From: JBHGBM01 sp041946965
GTDB taxonomy: Bacteria; Acidobacteriota; Terriglobia; Bryobacterales; Bryobacteraceae
Length of the DNA stretch: 64,000 nt
Assembly (NCBI GenBank): GCA_041946965.1
Contig: JBHGBM010000006.1
Location: forward strand, 47,056 to 111,055
Direction of reading: 5' to 3'
Under the pieces are notes generated by a model. It saw only the letters and a list, made by a program, of their open reading frames with translations. It had not been told where the DNA came from and ran no database searches. The translations under genes were made by a program, and so were the position numbers. Shown here piece after piece: positions 16,913 through 24,197 of the stretch; within the stretch, counting starts at the first letter, position 1, and each line of letters starts with the position of its first letter.

Positions 16913-17851
16913 TCAACCTCGCCGCGCGAATTGCGCGTATAGCTTCTCCACCGCCGCTTCCGCGGCGTCGCCCGGATGGATCACCACCCGGTAACGGAAT
17001 ACCAGCCGCCCGCCCTCGGGAACCGTGACGCTGCCGTCGCGCGATTTGTCTCCCGTGAAGTCCCTCTCACCGAACGGATTGGCGGAACACAAGCCGTAAT
17101 GCCGCGCGTGCCAGAAGGTGGGGTGTTTGGGGTTGGAGGGATGATCGAAAGCCGCCACCCCCACCGTCTTGCCTTCAAGCTGCGTGGTGTAATCGACCCA
17201 GCGCGCCCGCTGGCCCCAAACCTTGCGCCCCCGGGTTCCTTCCGAGTTGGTCATGATGGCGCCGCGGTCCTCGCGGAACCCGTCGTGGAGCCGTATGCCG
17301 AACCAGCCCTCCTCGGTGTCGCCCATTTTGAGCGCCACGCCGCGATCCGCCGCCACCGTGGCGGCGGCGTCGATAATCATGTTCCGGCCGGATTGCGCGA
17401 AGGCGAACTCCTCGCGCTGCATGCCCAGCGGCTTGCCGGCGGGCGTCATCAGGTCCAGGTCGATGCGGATCGTTCCGCGGCGGATGGCGGGCTCCGAACG
17501 CGGCTTCAACACGCCCGTCTTTTCGCGGCCCAGTTCGCGCCAGAAATCCGCGCCGTTGATGTCGCCGTGGGAGAACCAGATGCCGCGCTGCCAGGTGTGG
17601 TCGCGGGTCTCGCCCTCGCGCTGTTCGAGCGGAAAGCCGCGCGAAACCACCACGCCCGATGCGCTCCGCAGCGGCCACAGGAAGGGCTTATCCCACTGCT
17701 CCTCGTAGTGGAACGAGGTAAATGGCCGCCCCCCGGCGGAAACGTCGATCCGGCCGGGGTGCCGCGCGAAGGCGACCTTTTCGGCGCCCCCGGCGGCGGC
17801 CGCACCGAGCGCGGAGCAAAGAAACATCCTGCGATTTACCACCATGCTCAT
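16913..17851 (-). CDS. PmoA-like (DUF6807) protein with signal peptide
   Basis: The 312-residue product resembles proteins annotated as PmoA-family or DUF6807, a name that does not imply methane oxidation. Seen: a signal (NRRMFLCSALGAAAAGGAE), then GGRPFTSFHYEEQWDKPFLWP, GDINGADFWRE, GEWFGIRLHDG-type strand (here EGWFGIRLHDG) and a terminal GRLVFRYRVVIHPGDA. Family members usually neighbour Gfo/Idh oxidoreductases, sulfatases and sugar-degradation genes, as here. The first ATG (17851) and a second in-frame ATG six bases on are both possible. It probably acts outside the cytoplasm with the co-transcribed oxidoreductase. The biochemical function is unknown. Confidence 0.8.
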   Translation of the reverse strand: MSMVVNRRMFLCSALGAAAAGGAEKVAFARHPGRIDVSAGGRPFTSFHYEEQWDKPFLWPLRSASGVVVSRGFPLEQREGETRDHTWQRGIWFSHGDINGADFWRELGREKTGVLKPRSEPAIRRGTIRIDLDLMTPAGKPLGMQREEFAFAQSGRNMIIDAAATVAADRGVALKMGDTEEGWFGIRLHDGFREDRGAIMTNSEGTRGRKVWGQRARWVDYTTQLEGKTVGVAAFDHPSNPKHPTFWHARHYGLCSANPFGERDFTGDKSRDGSVTVPEGGRLVFRYRVVIHPGDAAEAAVEKLYAQFARRG

Positions 17852-17976
17852 GTCAACTTTACATTCTTACCATTAACCGGCCCGCGCCCGGATGACGAAA
17901 CTTAAGCGAAGACAGGAATGGCGCCCGTCGTGGAACTTTTCCGGGAACAAAACCGCGCGGGTGGGTGTCTATCAGT

Positions 17977-18005
17977 TTGCAGAGCGGTTCGATTCCTGGT
18001 ACGTT
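17977..18005 (+). promoter_or_regulatory. Candidate promoter of the ECF sigma operon
   Basis: TTGCAG (17977-17982), 17-base spacer and TACGTT (18000-18005) predict a start near 18012. That supports the downstream GTG start of the sigma gene at 18033. The matches are moderate. The remainder of the divergent 17852-18032 interval shows nothing else I can name. Confidence 0.35.
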
Positions 18006-18032
18006 TTAGTCAGGCAGATTGCGAGGCTCCTG

Positions 18033-18698
18033 GTGGCCGCTTCAATCTTAGACTTGACCGCGGACAGGGCCGCGGATTCGGTTCCAGCCTGCGAGGACCT
18101 GGAACTGATCGAAGGCTTGCGAGAAGGCTCTGAGCGGGCCTACGAGGCGCTTCTTTGCCGTTTCCAGCAACCCGTCTATAACCTCGCGCTCCGCCTGCTG
18201 AACGATCCCGACGATGCCGCCGACGCGGTGCAGGAGGTCTTTCTAAAAGTCTTTCGTAACGTGGATCATTTTCGCGGCCAGAGCAGCCTGAAGACCTGGA
18301 TTTACCGCATCACGGTAAACGAGGCGCATAACCAGCGCCGTTGGTTTTTCCGGCATCGCCGCAACGAAGTGGGGCTGGAGGGGGAATCCGAAGATTCCCG
18401 CAGTCCCATGGAGATCATAGCGGACGGCGGCAGATCGCCGTTCGATCACGTACTGGACCAGGAGAAGCGCCGGCTGATCGAAGCGGCGCTGGGACGCATC
18501 AACCCGGCGTTTCGCGAATCGGTGGTGCTTCGGGATGTTGCAGACCTCAGTTATGAGGAGATCGCCGATGTCCTGCAAGTGTCCTTGGGGACTGTCAAGT
18601 CCCGTATTCTGCGGGGGCGTGAAGCCCTGCGCCAGGAACTGGAAGGCCGGCTGGAGCCGCAGCCGGCGTTGAAGTTGATGCCCAAGACGGCTGAGTGA
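18033..18698 (+). CDS. RNA polymerase sigma factor, ECF (RpoE-like) group
   Basis: Directs RNA polymerase to a specific regulon, normally in response to envelope signals. Region 2 is clear (FQQPVYNLALRLLNDPDDAA, then DAVQEVFLKVFRNVDHF, TWIYRITVNEAHNQRR), as is region 4 (FRESVVLRDVADLSYEEIA, GTVKSRILRGREALR). I chose GTG 18033 (MAASILDL...), preceded by GAGG six bases away and about 20 bases after a predicted transcription start, in place of an ATG at 17892 that has no ribosome site and yields an atypical basic extension. The product is 221 residues. The anti-sigma gene begins four bases after its stop. Confidence 0.9.
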   Translation: MAASILDLTADRAADSVPACEDLELIEGLREGSERAYEALLCRFQQPVYNLALRLLNDPDDAADAVQEVFLKVFRNVDHFRGQSSLKTWIYRITVNEAHNQRRWFFRHRRNEVGLEGESEDSRSPMEIIADGGRSPFDHVLDQEKRRLIEAALGRINPAFRESVVLRDVADLSYEEIADVLQVSLGTVKSRILRGREALRQELEGRLEPQPALKLMPKTAE

Positions 18699-18702
18699 TC
18701 TT

Positions 18703-19386
18703 ATGAGCTGCTTGACGGTGCAAAAACTCATTTCCGCCCATCTCGACCATCAATTGCCGGATGAGGAAGGGGTCCGCGTGGAGCAGCACCTGGCAAGCTG
18801 CCGGGAATGTGCGGCACGTTCCCGCGAATTCGCCCAGCTTCGAAGCGGCCTGCGGAGCATGGCGTACGCGCGGCCGCCCGCCGAGTTGATCAGCCGCTTG
18901 CAGGTGGTGGCCTCCAGGGAGCGCGCGCGGCGCCTGGAACGCCTCGAGGCCGGTTCCGCTCTTCGCCGTGTTCTCGCGCAGTTCAGCCTGCTAATGGACA
19001 ACCTGATGCGGCCCCTGGCCCTGCCTTTCGCGGGCGGCTTGGTTTCGGCGCTGTGCATTTTCGGAATGCTCTTGCCCACCCTCTGGCTGCGCATCGGCAA
19101 CGCAGGGGGCGATGTGCCCACGGCCTTCTATACGCAACCGTCGCTCGAAGACCTCGGTCCGGTGGACTTCCTCAGCGACGAAACCGTGATCGAAGTGACC
19201 GTGGACGAGCGCGGCCGCATCACCGACTATACGGTGCCTTCCGGCAAATTGGCGCGCGACCTCGAATCGCAGATGGCCAACCTGGTGCTGTTCTCCAGCT
19301 TCCAGCCGGCCACCCTGTTCGGCAGGCCCACTTCGGGCAAGGTGCTGGTTTCCTTCCGCCGCAGCCGGATCGTGGTGCGCGGGTAG
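18703..19386 (+). CDS. Membrane anti-sigma factor with zinc-finger and TonB_C-like periplasmic domain
   Basis: Expected to hold the upstream ECF sigma factor at the membrane. The N-terminus is a zf-HC2 anti-sigma domain (His29, Cys33, Cys36 in HLASCREC). A membrane segment spans about 107-129 (PFAGGLVSALCIFGMLLPTLW). The periplasmic tail (160-227) reads VIEVTVDERGRITDYTVPSG, then FSSFQPATLFGRPTSGKVLV, the pattern of a TonB C-terminal domain (strand, turn with D-x-x-G-R, helix, F-x-P-A-x-x-x-G-x-P). That domain is not the usual sensor of this class. Its stop TAG abuts the GTG of rsmA with no gap. Confidence 0.85.
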   Translation: MSCLTVQKLISAHLDHQLPDEEGVRVEQHLASCRECAARSREFAQLRSGLRSMAYARPPAELISRLQVVASRERARRLERLEAGSALRRVLAQFSLLMDNLMRPLALPFAGGLVSALCIFGMLLPTLWLRIGNAGGDVPTAFYTQPSLEDLGPVDFLSDETVIEVTVDERGRITDYTVPSGKLARDLESQMANLVLFSSFQPATLFGRPTSGKVLVSFRRSRIVVRG

Positions 19387-20133
19387 GTGCCGCGCCCGAA
19401 ACTCGGCCAGCATTTCCTCTTTAAAGGTTCCGTGTTGGAGCGCATCGCGGATGCGGTGTGCGCGCCCGGCGAGCCGCTGGTAGTGGAGATCGGCCCGGGA
19501 CGGGGTGCGCTCACCGAAAGACTCCTGCGCCGCGCCGCGCGCGTGGCTGCGGTCGAAATCGATCCGGTCCTCGCCGCGCACCTGCGCGCGAAATTCCCCT
19601 CCCTGGAGCTGGTGGAAGCCGACGTCCTCCGCACGGACCTGGAGCAGTGGGGGCCGGCGGCGCTGGCGGGCAACCTGCCTTACTACATCACCTCGCCCAT
19701 CCTGGAACGCGTCATCGCCGCGCGCGCCGCGGTGAAGCGCGCCGTGTTTCTGGTGCAGAAGGAAGTGGCGGACCGCATGGCGGCGTCCCCGGGCGGGCGC
19801 GACTACGGCTATCTCACGGTCGCCCTGCGGCTGTTCTTCGACGCGGAGATCCTCGGCGTGGTCAAGCCGGCGGCGTTCCACCCCCCGCCCAAAGTGGATT
19901 CCGCAATCGTGCGCCTGGAACCGCACGACCGCGCGGCGGAACTGGGTATCGCCGTCCCCGCGGCTTTCCTGGAACTGGTGGGGCTCGCCTTCCGCCACAA
20001 GCGCAAGACTCTGCGCAACAATCTTGCACCCCGCTTCGGTGCGGCGGCGGACACATTGCCCGAAGCCCGCCTCCGTGCCGAACAATTAACGCTTGAAAGC
20101 TTCGCCGCTCTCTACCACCGTCTGCTAGGATGA
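19387..20133 (+). CDS. rsmA: 16S rRNA (adenine1518/1519-N6)-dimethyltransferase
   Basis: Dimethylates two adjacent adenines in helix 45 of 16S rRNA during 30S assembly, using S-adenosylmethionine. Seen: KLGQHFLFKGSVLERIA, the SAM motif VEIGPGRGALTERLL, AVEIDP and the catalytic GNLPYYITSPIL (NLPY), then PKVDSAIVRLEP and the C-terminal FRHKRKTLRNNL. The length of 248 residues is normal. GTG 19387 follows the anti-sigma stop directly, so translation is probably coupled to that gene. This is an unusual operon partner but may only reflect compact packing. Confidence 0.95.
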   Translation: MPRPKLGQHFLFKGSVLERIADAVCAPGEPLVVEIGPGRGALTERLLRRAARVAAVEIDPVLAAHLRAKFPSLELVEADVLRTDLEQWGPAALAGNLPYYITSPILERVIAARAAVKRAVFLVQKEVADRMAASPGGRDYGYLTVALRLFFDAEILGVVKPAAFHPPPKVDSAIVRLEPHDRAAELGIAVPAAFLELVGLAFRHKRKTLRNNLAPRFGAAADTLPEARLRAEQLTLESFAALYHRLLG

Positions 20134-20148
20134 CGGCGGAGGCTCTTG

Positions 20149-20664
20149 ATGTTGAATGCCGAACAGGCCAAGTCCATGGCCGACATGTTTCTGGGGATGA
20201 TCGAGCACGAGATGAAGACCACCCGGCGGGTGCTGGCCGCCGTGCCCGAAGATAAACTGGACTTCAAGTTGGGCGAAAAGGGCCGGACCGCGCGCGAGTT
20301 GATGTGGCACCTGGCGGCCAGCGAGCCCTGGTTCCTTTCCGGCATCGCAGCCGGCGAGTTCTCCATGGAGGGCGAGCCCCCCGCGCCGCAAACCGCGGCG
20401 GAAGTCCTGGCGTTCTACGATAAGGAAGCGCCCGCGACGCTGGAGCGCTGCAAGGCGCTCGCCGGCGAGCAACTGGCAAAACCAGTCAACTTTTTCAACG
20501 TCTTCAACCTGCCCGCCGGCATGTACCTCAATTTCTGCATGGTCCATTCCGTTCATCACCGCGGCCAGTTGAGCACCTATCTCCGGGCAATGAACGCCCG
20601 CGTGCCCGATATCTACGGCGGCAGCGCGGATGAACCCTTCCAGATGCCCGCCACGGCGTGTTGA
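20149..20664 (+). CDS. DinB-family metal-binding four-helix protein
   Basis: DinB/YfiT-like bundle. Family members bind a divalent metal through three histidines, and many are thiol-dependent transferases; some are DNA-damage-induced with no known reaction. Seen: histidine in ELMWHLAASEPWFLSG and the pair in MVHSVHHRGQLSTYL. The length is 171 residues. ATG 20149 is preceded by GGAGG (20138-20142) at good spacing; TTG 20146 directly before it is less likely. Its TGA overlaps the start of the HIT gene, so the two are co-translated. The substrate is unknown. Confidence 0.85.
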   Translation: MLNAEQAKSMADMFLGMIEHEMKTTRRVLAAVPEDKLDFKLGEKGRTARELMWHLAASEPWFLSGIAAGEFSMEGEPPAPQTAAEVLAFYDKEAPATLERCKALAGEQLAKPVNFFNVFNLPAGMYLNFCMVHSVHHRGQLSTYLRAMNARVPDIYGGSADEPFQMPATAC

Positions 20665-21074
20665 CCTGCGCCTTTTGCAGCATTGCGGCCGGCCAGACCC
20701 CGGCCTCCCTGGTCTGGGAAGACGAGATTTCGCTGGCCTTTCTCGACGCCCGGCCGCTGTTCCCGGGCCATACCCTGCTCATCCCCAGGGTCCACTATGA
20801 AACCCTTCTGGACCTTCCGCCGGAGCTGCTCGCGCCGCTGTTCGGAAATGCCCAAAGGCTGGCCCGCGCCGTGGTGGACGCGCTCGGCGCGGAAGGTTCC
20901 TTCGTCGCCGTCAACAATCGCATCAGCCAGAGCGTGCCGCACCTGCACATACACGTCGTGCCGCGGCGCGCCAGGGACGGGTTGAAGGGGTTCTTCTGGC
21001 CCCGGCAGAAATACCCCGACGAGGCCGAGCGCGACCGCGTCCGCGACCTGCTGCGCGCGGCCATGCGGGGCTGA
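20658..21074 (+). CDS. HIT-family nucleotide hydrolase (HINT/FHIT-like)
   Basis: Histidine-triad proteins hydrolyse or transfer nucleotide phosphoramidates and dinucleoside polyphosphates. The triad is HLHIHVVPR, with nearby NNRISQSVP. N-terminal CAFCSIAAG has the C-x-x-C seen in zinc-containing members, and FLDARPLFPGHTLLIP is the typical first half. The length is 138 residues. Start is GTG 20658 or TTG 20661, both overlapping the stop of dinB. A second HIT gene lies at 33.8 kb with a different N-terminus, so the genome has at least two paralogues. Confidence 0.9.
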   Translation: MLTCAFCSIAAGQTPASLVWEDEISLAFLDARPLFPGHTLLIPRVHYETLLDLPPELLAPLFGNAQRLARAVVDALGAEGSFVAVNNRISQSVPHLHIHVVPRRARDGLKGFFWPRQKYPDEAERDRVRDLLRAAMRG

Positions 21075-21079
21075 ACTTC

Positions 21080-21754
21080 TTACGGGACGAAGCGGTAGCC
21101 GACGCGGTGGAGCGTGAGGAAATGCCGCGGCTCGGCCGGTTCCGGCTCGAGCTTGTGACGCAATTTTCCCACGTGCGCGTCCACGGTGCGGGTGTTGGGG
21201 AAGCAGTCGTAACCCCAGACCACGTTCAGCAGCGTGTCCCGCGTGAGCGGCTTGCCGGGATTTTGCAGGAAATAGGCCAGCAGGTTGAACTCCGCGCGCG
21301 TCACCGGCACTTCGGCCCCTCGCCGCGCGACCGCGCGCCGGTCCAGATCCACCTCGGCTTCGCCGAAGCGGTAAACCTTGTGGGCGTGGGGCGTCATGCG
21401 CCTCAGCAGGGCGCGGATGCGGGCCAGTAGCTCGCGCATGCCGAAGGGCTTGACCACGTAGTCGTCCGCGCCGGCTTCGAGCAGCAACACCTTGTCGGTT
21501 TCTTCGCTGCGTTCGCTCAGCGCGATGATGGGCGTCGCCAGCCGCGCATCGCGGATCCGCCGGCAGAGCTCGACGCCGCTCATGCCCACCACCGGCACGT
21601 CCAAAAGAATCAGGTCCGGCCTGTGGAGCACGGTTTTCTCGTATCCGTTGCGGCCGTCGCCGGCCTCCAGCGGCCGGTAGCCCGCGTCCGCAAGAAGGAC
21701 CACGAGCCTGTCGCGCTGCTGTTGGTCGCCTTCGATGACCAGGACGGTTTGCAT
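21080..21754 (-). CDS. OmpR/PhoB-type response regulator (orphan)
   Basis: Two-component transcription regulator. The receiver domain has the phospho-acceptor Asp52 (LILLDVPVVGMSGVELC), the switch serine (IIALSERSEE) and the conserved lysine (DDYVVKPFG). The C-terminal winged helix is clear (VPVTRAEFNLLAYFLQNPG, TVDAHVGKLRHKLE, VGYRFVP). The acidic pocket at the N-terminus reads VIEGDQQQ, with glycine where a second acidic residue usually follows directly, a possible change in Mg2+ binding. No histidine kinase lies nearby, so the partner is unknown. Confidence 0.92.
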   Translation of the reverse strand: MQTVLVIEGDQQQRDRLVVLLADAGYRPLEAGDGRNGYEKTVLHRPDLILLDVPVVGMSGVELCRRIRDARLATPIIALSERSEETDKVLLLEAGADDYVVKPFGMRELLARIRALLRRMTPHAHKVYRFGEAEVDLDRRAVARRGAEVPVTRAEFNLLAYFLQNPGKPLTRDTLLNVVWGYDCFPNTRTVDAHVGKLRHKLEPEPAEPRHFLTLHRVGYRFVP

Positions 21755-21796
21755 GGGGCCACTAATTGGATGTTCGGCGGCCCCATCCAGTCGCGG

Positions 21797-22132
21797 TTAA
21801 TACCTGGCTTTGTGACTTTCTTCACGAATGGCGGTGCCGACCGAGCGGCCCAGGATATTCGCCCCGCTCATCACCTTGCCCGTTACTTTCACCCTGGCGC
21901 CCTTGGCGGGCACGCCGGTCCTCGACAGCACGAAGATGGATCCGGTGTCGTCGCGTACTTGGTATCCGCCGGTGCCCAACACCCCCATCGCGGTCGTCAC
22001 CGTGCCCTCGACGCGAACGGTCCGGTTCGCAAAATGTCCGGGATCCGCGTTGATTCGCCCGATCTTCACCGTTCCGCAGGCACTGAGCAGCACTACAGCG
22101 GCCATCAGCAGCAAGAGCCATTTCATTCTCAT
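21797..22132 (-). CDS. Small OB-fold lipoprotein
   Basis: A 111-residue lipoprotein. The signal (MRMKWLLLLMAAVVLLSACG) ends with a lipobox (LSAC), so the mature protein is anchored by its cysteine. The rest reads as a five-stranded OB-like barrel (RTVRVEGTVTTAMGVLG, GYQVRDDTGSIFVLS, GARVKVTGKVMSGANILG), similar to periplasmic nucleic-acid/oligosaccharide-binding-like folds. I chose ATG 22132, five bases after AGGA. It lies 51 bases after the creatininase gene on the same strand and may be co-transcribed. The ligand is unknown. Confidence 0.75.
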   Translation of the reverse strand: MRMKWLLLLMAAVVLLSACGTVKIGRINADPGHFANRTVRVEGTVTTAMGVLGTGGYQVRDDTGSIFVLSRTGVPAKGARVKVTGKVMSGANILGRSVGTAIREESHKARY

Positions 22133-22183
22133 GTCGATCCTGACGCAGCCTCCTTTGGGTTCAGTTGCACGCATTATTCCGAA

Positions 22184-22984
22184 TTAATGCTCGAAGATCC
22201 CGGCGCGGTCCCATTTCGCAATCGTCTCCCGCACAAGCCCGGTCATCTTGTCCACCACCGCCCGAAAGTACGCATCCGCCTTCGCCTGGTCGAACTTCAC
22301 CAAGCCCTGCCCCGGCTGGTACAGGATGATGGGCGAAGGAAACGGGTAGGCCGACCAGGCGCCTTCGGCCGGGCGCGGCGTGGCCAGAGCGTCGCTGTAC
22401 CGTTGGCGCTGGATCAGCTTCGGGTTGATCGCCTGGATGAACGCAGTCTCGTTCCACCCCGCATGGCCGCCGTCCTCGCCGAAGATCTTCAGCGTGACGT
22501 CGCCGCAATAGGCCCACCAGTTCGTGACCAGGGTGCGGACGCGGTGCTCGCGCCCGGTCTGCTCCGCAAGCTGGTTCAGGATGGCCGTCTGCGGCCCGCC
22601 ATGGCCGTTCACCACGATGATGTTGCGGAAGCCCTGCCGCGCCAGGCCCTTGAGCACGTCGCCCACGTAGGCCCGGTAGGCCTGTTCGCTGATAGTCAGG
22701 CCGCCCGCGTACGCGTCCAGGCTGCCGGTGACCCCATAGGGCACCACGGGAGCCACCAGCGCGTTCACGCGCGGTGCCATCTCTTTGGCGATCGCCACCG
22801 GCGCCAGGATATCCGCGCCGTTGTTCTCCACTCCGTGCGCTTCGAGCGTGCCGGCGGGCAACAGCACCGTTTGCACCTTCGCCGGCACCAGCTCGCGGAA
22901 TTCCATCCAATTCAGGTCCGCCATGTCCCGGCTGGTTTGCGCGCCGAGGCCGGCCGCGGTCAGAAGCAGAAGGCCGAGTCTCAT
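22184..22984 (-). CDS. Creatininase-family amidohydrolase with signal peptide
   Basis: Creatininase-type metal-dependent amidohydrolase; relatives act on creatinine, formamidopyrimidines or peptide-like lactams. Conserved metal-ligand parts are seen: LLPAGTLEAHG, ENNGADILA, VVNGHGGPQT and DGGHAGWNETA. The N-terminal MRLGLLLLTAAGLGAQ is a signal peptide, which is uncommon in characterised cytoplasmic members but frequent in Acidobacteria. The start is ATG 22984 and not the longer GTG/ATG frame to 23017, because the signal begins there and a -10 box overlaps the longer frame. The physiological substrate is unknown. Confidence 0.85.
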   Translation of the reverse strand: MRLGLLLLTAAGLGAQTSRDMADLNWMEFRELVPAKVQTVLLPAGTLEAHGVENNGADILAPVAIAKEMAPRVNALVAPVVPYGVTGSLDAYAGGLTISEQAYRAYVGDVLKGLARQGFRNIIVVNGHGGPQTAILNQLAEQTGREHRVRTLVTNWWAYCGDVTLKIFGEDGGHAGWNETAFIQAINPKLIQRQRYSDALATPRPAEGAWSAYPFPSPIILYQPGQGLVKFDQAKADAYFRAVVDKMTGLVRETIAKWDRAGIFEH

Positions 22985-22991
22985 AACCACA

Positions 22992-23001
22992 ATGCTATCC
23001 T
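22992..23001. promoter_or_regulatory. Overlapping divergent -10 boxes (creatininase and DUF1015 gene)
   Basis: Within ATGCTATCCT, minus-strand TAGCAT (22997-22992) predicts a start one base before the creatininase ATG, and plus-strand TATCCT (22996-23001) predicts a start near 23008, eight bases before the DUF1015 ATG. The two hexamers share two bases, so initiation should be mutually exclusive. Confidence 0.4.
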
Positions 23002-23015
23002 GAGAATTCCCTGAC

Positions 23016-24197
23016 ATGGCTCGAATTTTCCCCTTTCAGCCCTACCGCTATTCCGAAAAGGCGGGGCCGCTCGACCGCCTGGTCACGCAGCCCTACGACA
23101 AGATCTCGCCCGAGATGCGCGCACGCTATCTCTCGCTCAGCCCGTACAACCTTGTCCGCGTGATCCTAGGGGAGCGCTTCCCGGACGATAACGAACGCGA
23201 GAACGTCTATACGCGCGCCGCGCGCCATTTCGACGAGTGGATCGCCCGAGGCGTGCTGGCGCGGGACGCCGAGCCGGCCATCTATCCTTACTTCCAGGAG
23301 TTCACCGTTCCGGACACGGGCGAGCGGCTGGTACGCAAGGGCTTCATCGCGCTCGGCGCGCTCGAAGATTACAGCGCCGGCATCGTGCACCGCCATGAGC
23401 AGACGCTCTCCGGGCCGAAGAAGGACCGCCTGGAGCTGCTGCGCCACACCCGCGCGCACTTCGGCCAGCTTTTCATGCTCTACCCCGATCCGGAAGGCGC
23501 GATCGACGCGCTGCTCGACCGCGCGGCCGCCGGCGCGCCGCTCGCCGGCGTCACCGACGAGTACGGCGCGGGCCACCGGCTCTGGCGCATTCCGGGCGGT
23601 GACGAAATCCGGCGCCTGATGGCAGACAAGAAACTGCTCATCGCCGACGGCCATCACCGCTACGAGACCGCGCTGGCCTTCCGCGACGAGAGCGGCGCGG
23701 ACAAGGTCATGATGACCTTCGTCAACATGCATTCGCCGGGGCTGAAGATCCTGGCCACCCACCGGCTGGTGAGCGGCCTTGCGGAATTCGACCCCCGGGC
23801 GTTCCTCGGCCGCGCGGCCGGTGAATTCGACGTTCGCGAAGCAGCGGCGTCCGGACTCGGACCCGGCGCCATCGGCGCTGCCATCGGCGATCGCATCTAC
23901 CTGCTGAGCCACCGCACGGGCGAACTCGATGTGAGGGTGCTGCACCAGCGGATCCTCGCGGGGATGCTCGGCATCGGCGAAGAGGCGGTGCGCGACGAGC
24001 GCCACCTGCGCTACATCCGCGGCCTCGAGGCGGCCGTCCAGGCGGCGCGCACCGGCCAGGCGCAGATCGCTTTCCTGCTGCACCCCACTTCCATAGACGA
24101 CGTGGCGCGCATCTCCTTCGGCGGCGGTGTGATGCCGCAGAAGTCCACGGACTTTTATCCGAAGCTGCTATCCGGCCTCGCCATCTACAAGATCTGA
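23016..24197 (+). CDS. DUF1015-family protein
   Basis: A 393-residue conserved protein of unknown function. Typical family parts are seen: the N-terminus ARIFPFQPYRYS, LVTQPYDKISPEM, NLVRVILGE, the central IVHRHEQTLSGPKKDRLELL, LLIADGHHRYETALAF and a C-terminal GGVMPQKSTDFYPKLLSGL. Conserved histidines and acids suggest a hydrolase or kinase-like pocket, but no reaction is established. Cytoplasmic. It has no Shine-Dalgarno site and only a short predicted leader. Its end overlaps the convergent hypF by 13 bases. Confidence 0.88.
   Translation: MARIFPFQPYRYSEKAGPLDRLVTQPYDKISPEMRARYLSLSPYNLVRVILGERFPDDNERENVYTRAARHFDEWIARGVLARDAEPAIYPYFQEFTVPDTGERLVRKGFIALGALEDYSAGIVHRHEQTLSGPKKDRLELLRHTRAHFGQLFMLYPDPEGAIDALLDRAAAGAPLAGVTDEYGAGHRLWRIPGGDEIRRLMADKKLLIADGHHRYETALAFRDESGADKVMMTFVNMHSPGLKILATHRLVSGLAEFDPRAFLGRAAGEFDVREAAASGLGPGAIGAAIGDRIYLLSHRTGELDVRVLHQRILAGMLGIGEEAVRDERHLRYIRGLEAAVQAARTGQAQIAFLLHPTSIDDVARISFGGGVMPQKSTDFYPKLLSGLAIYKI

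Noticed and set aside
17892..18032. N-terminal extension of the ECF sigma factor from ATG 17892
   Set aside because: No ribosome site; the extension is basic and unlike the family, and a promoter with GAGG and GTG 18033 fits better.
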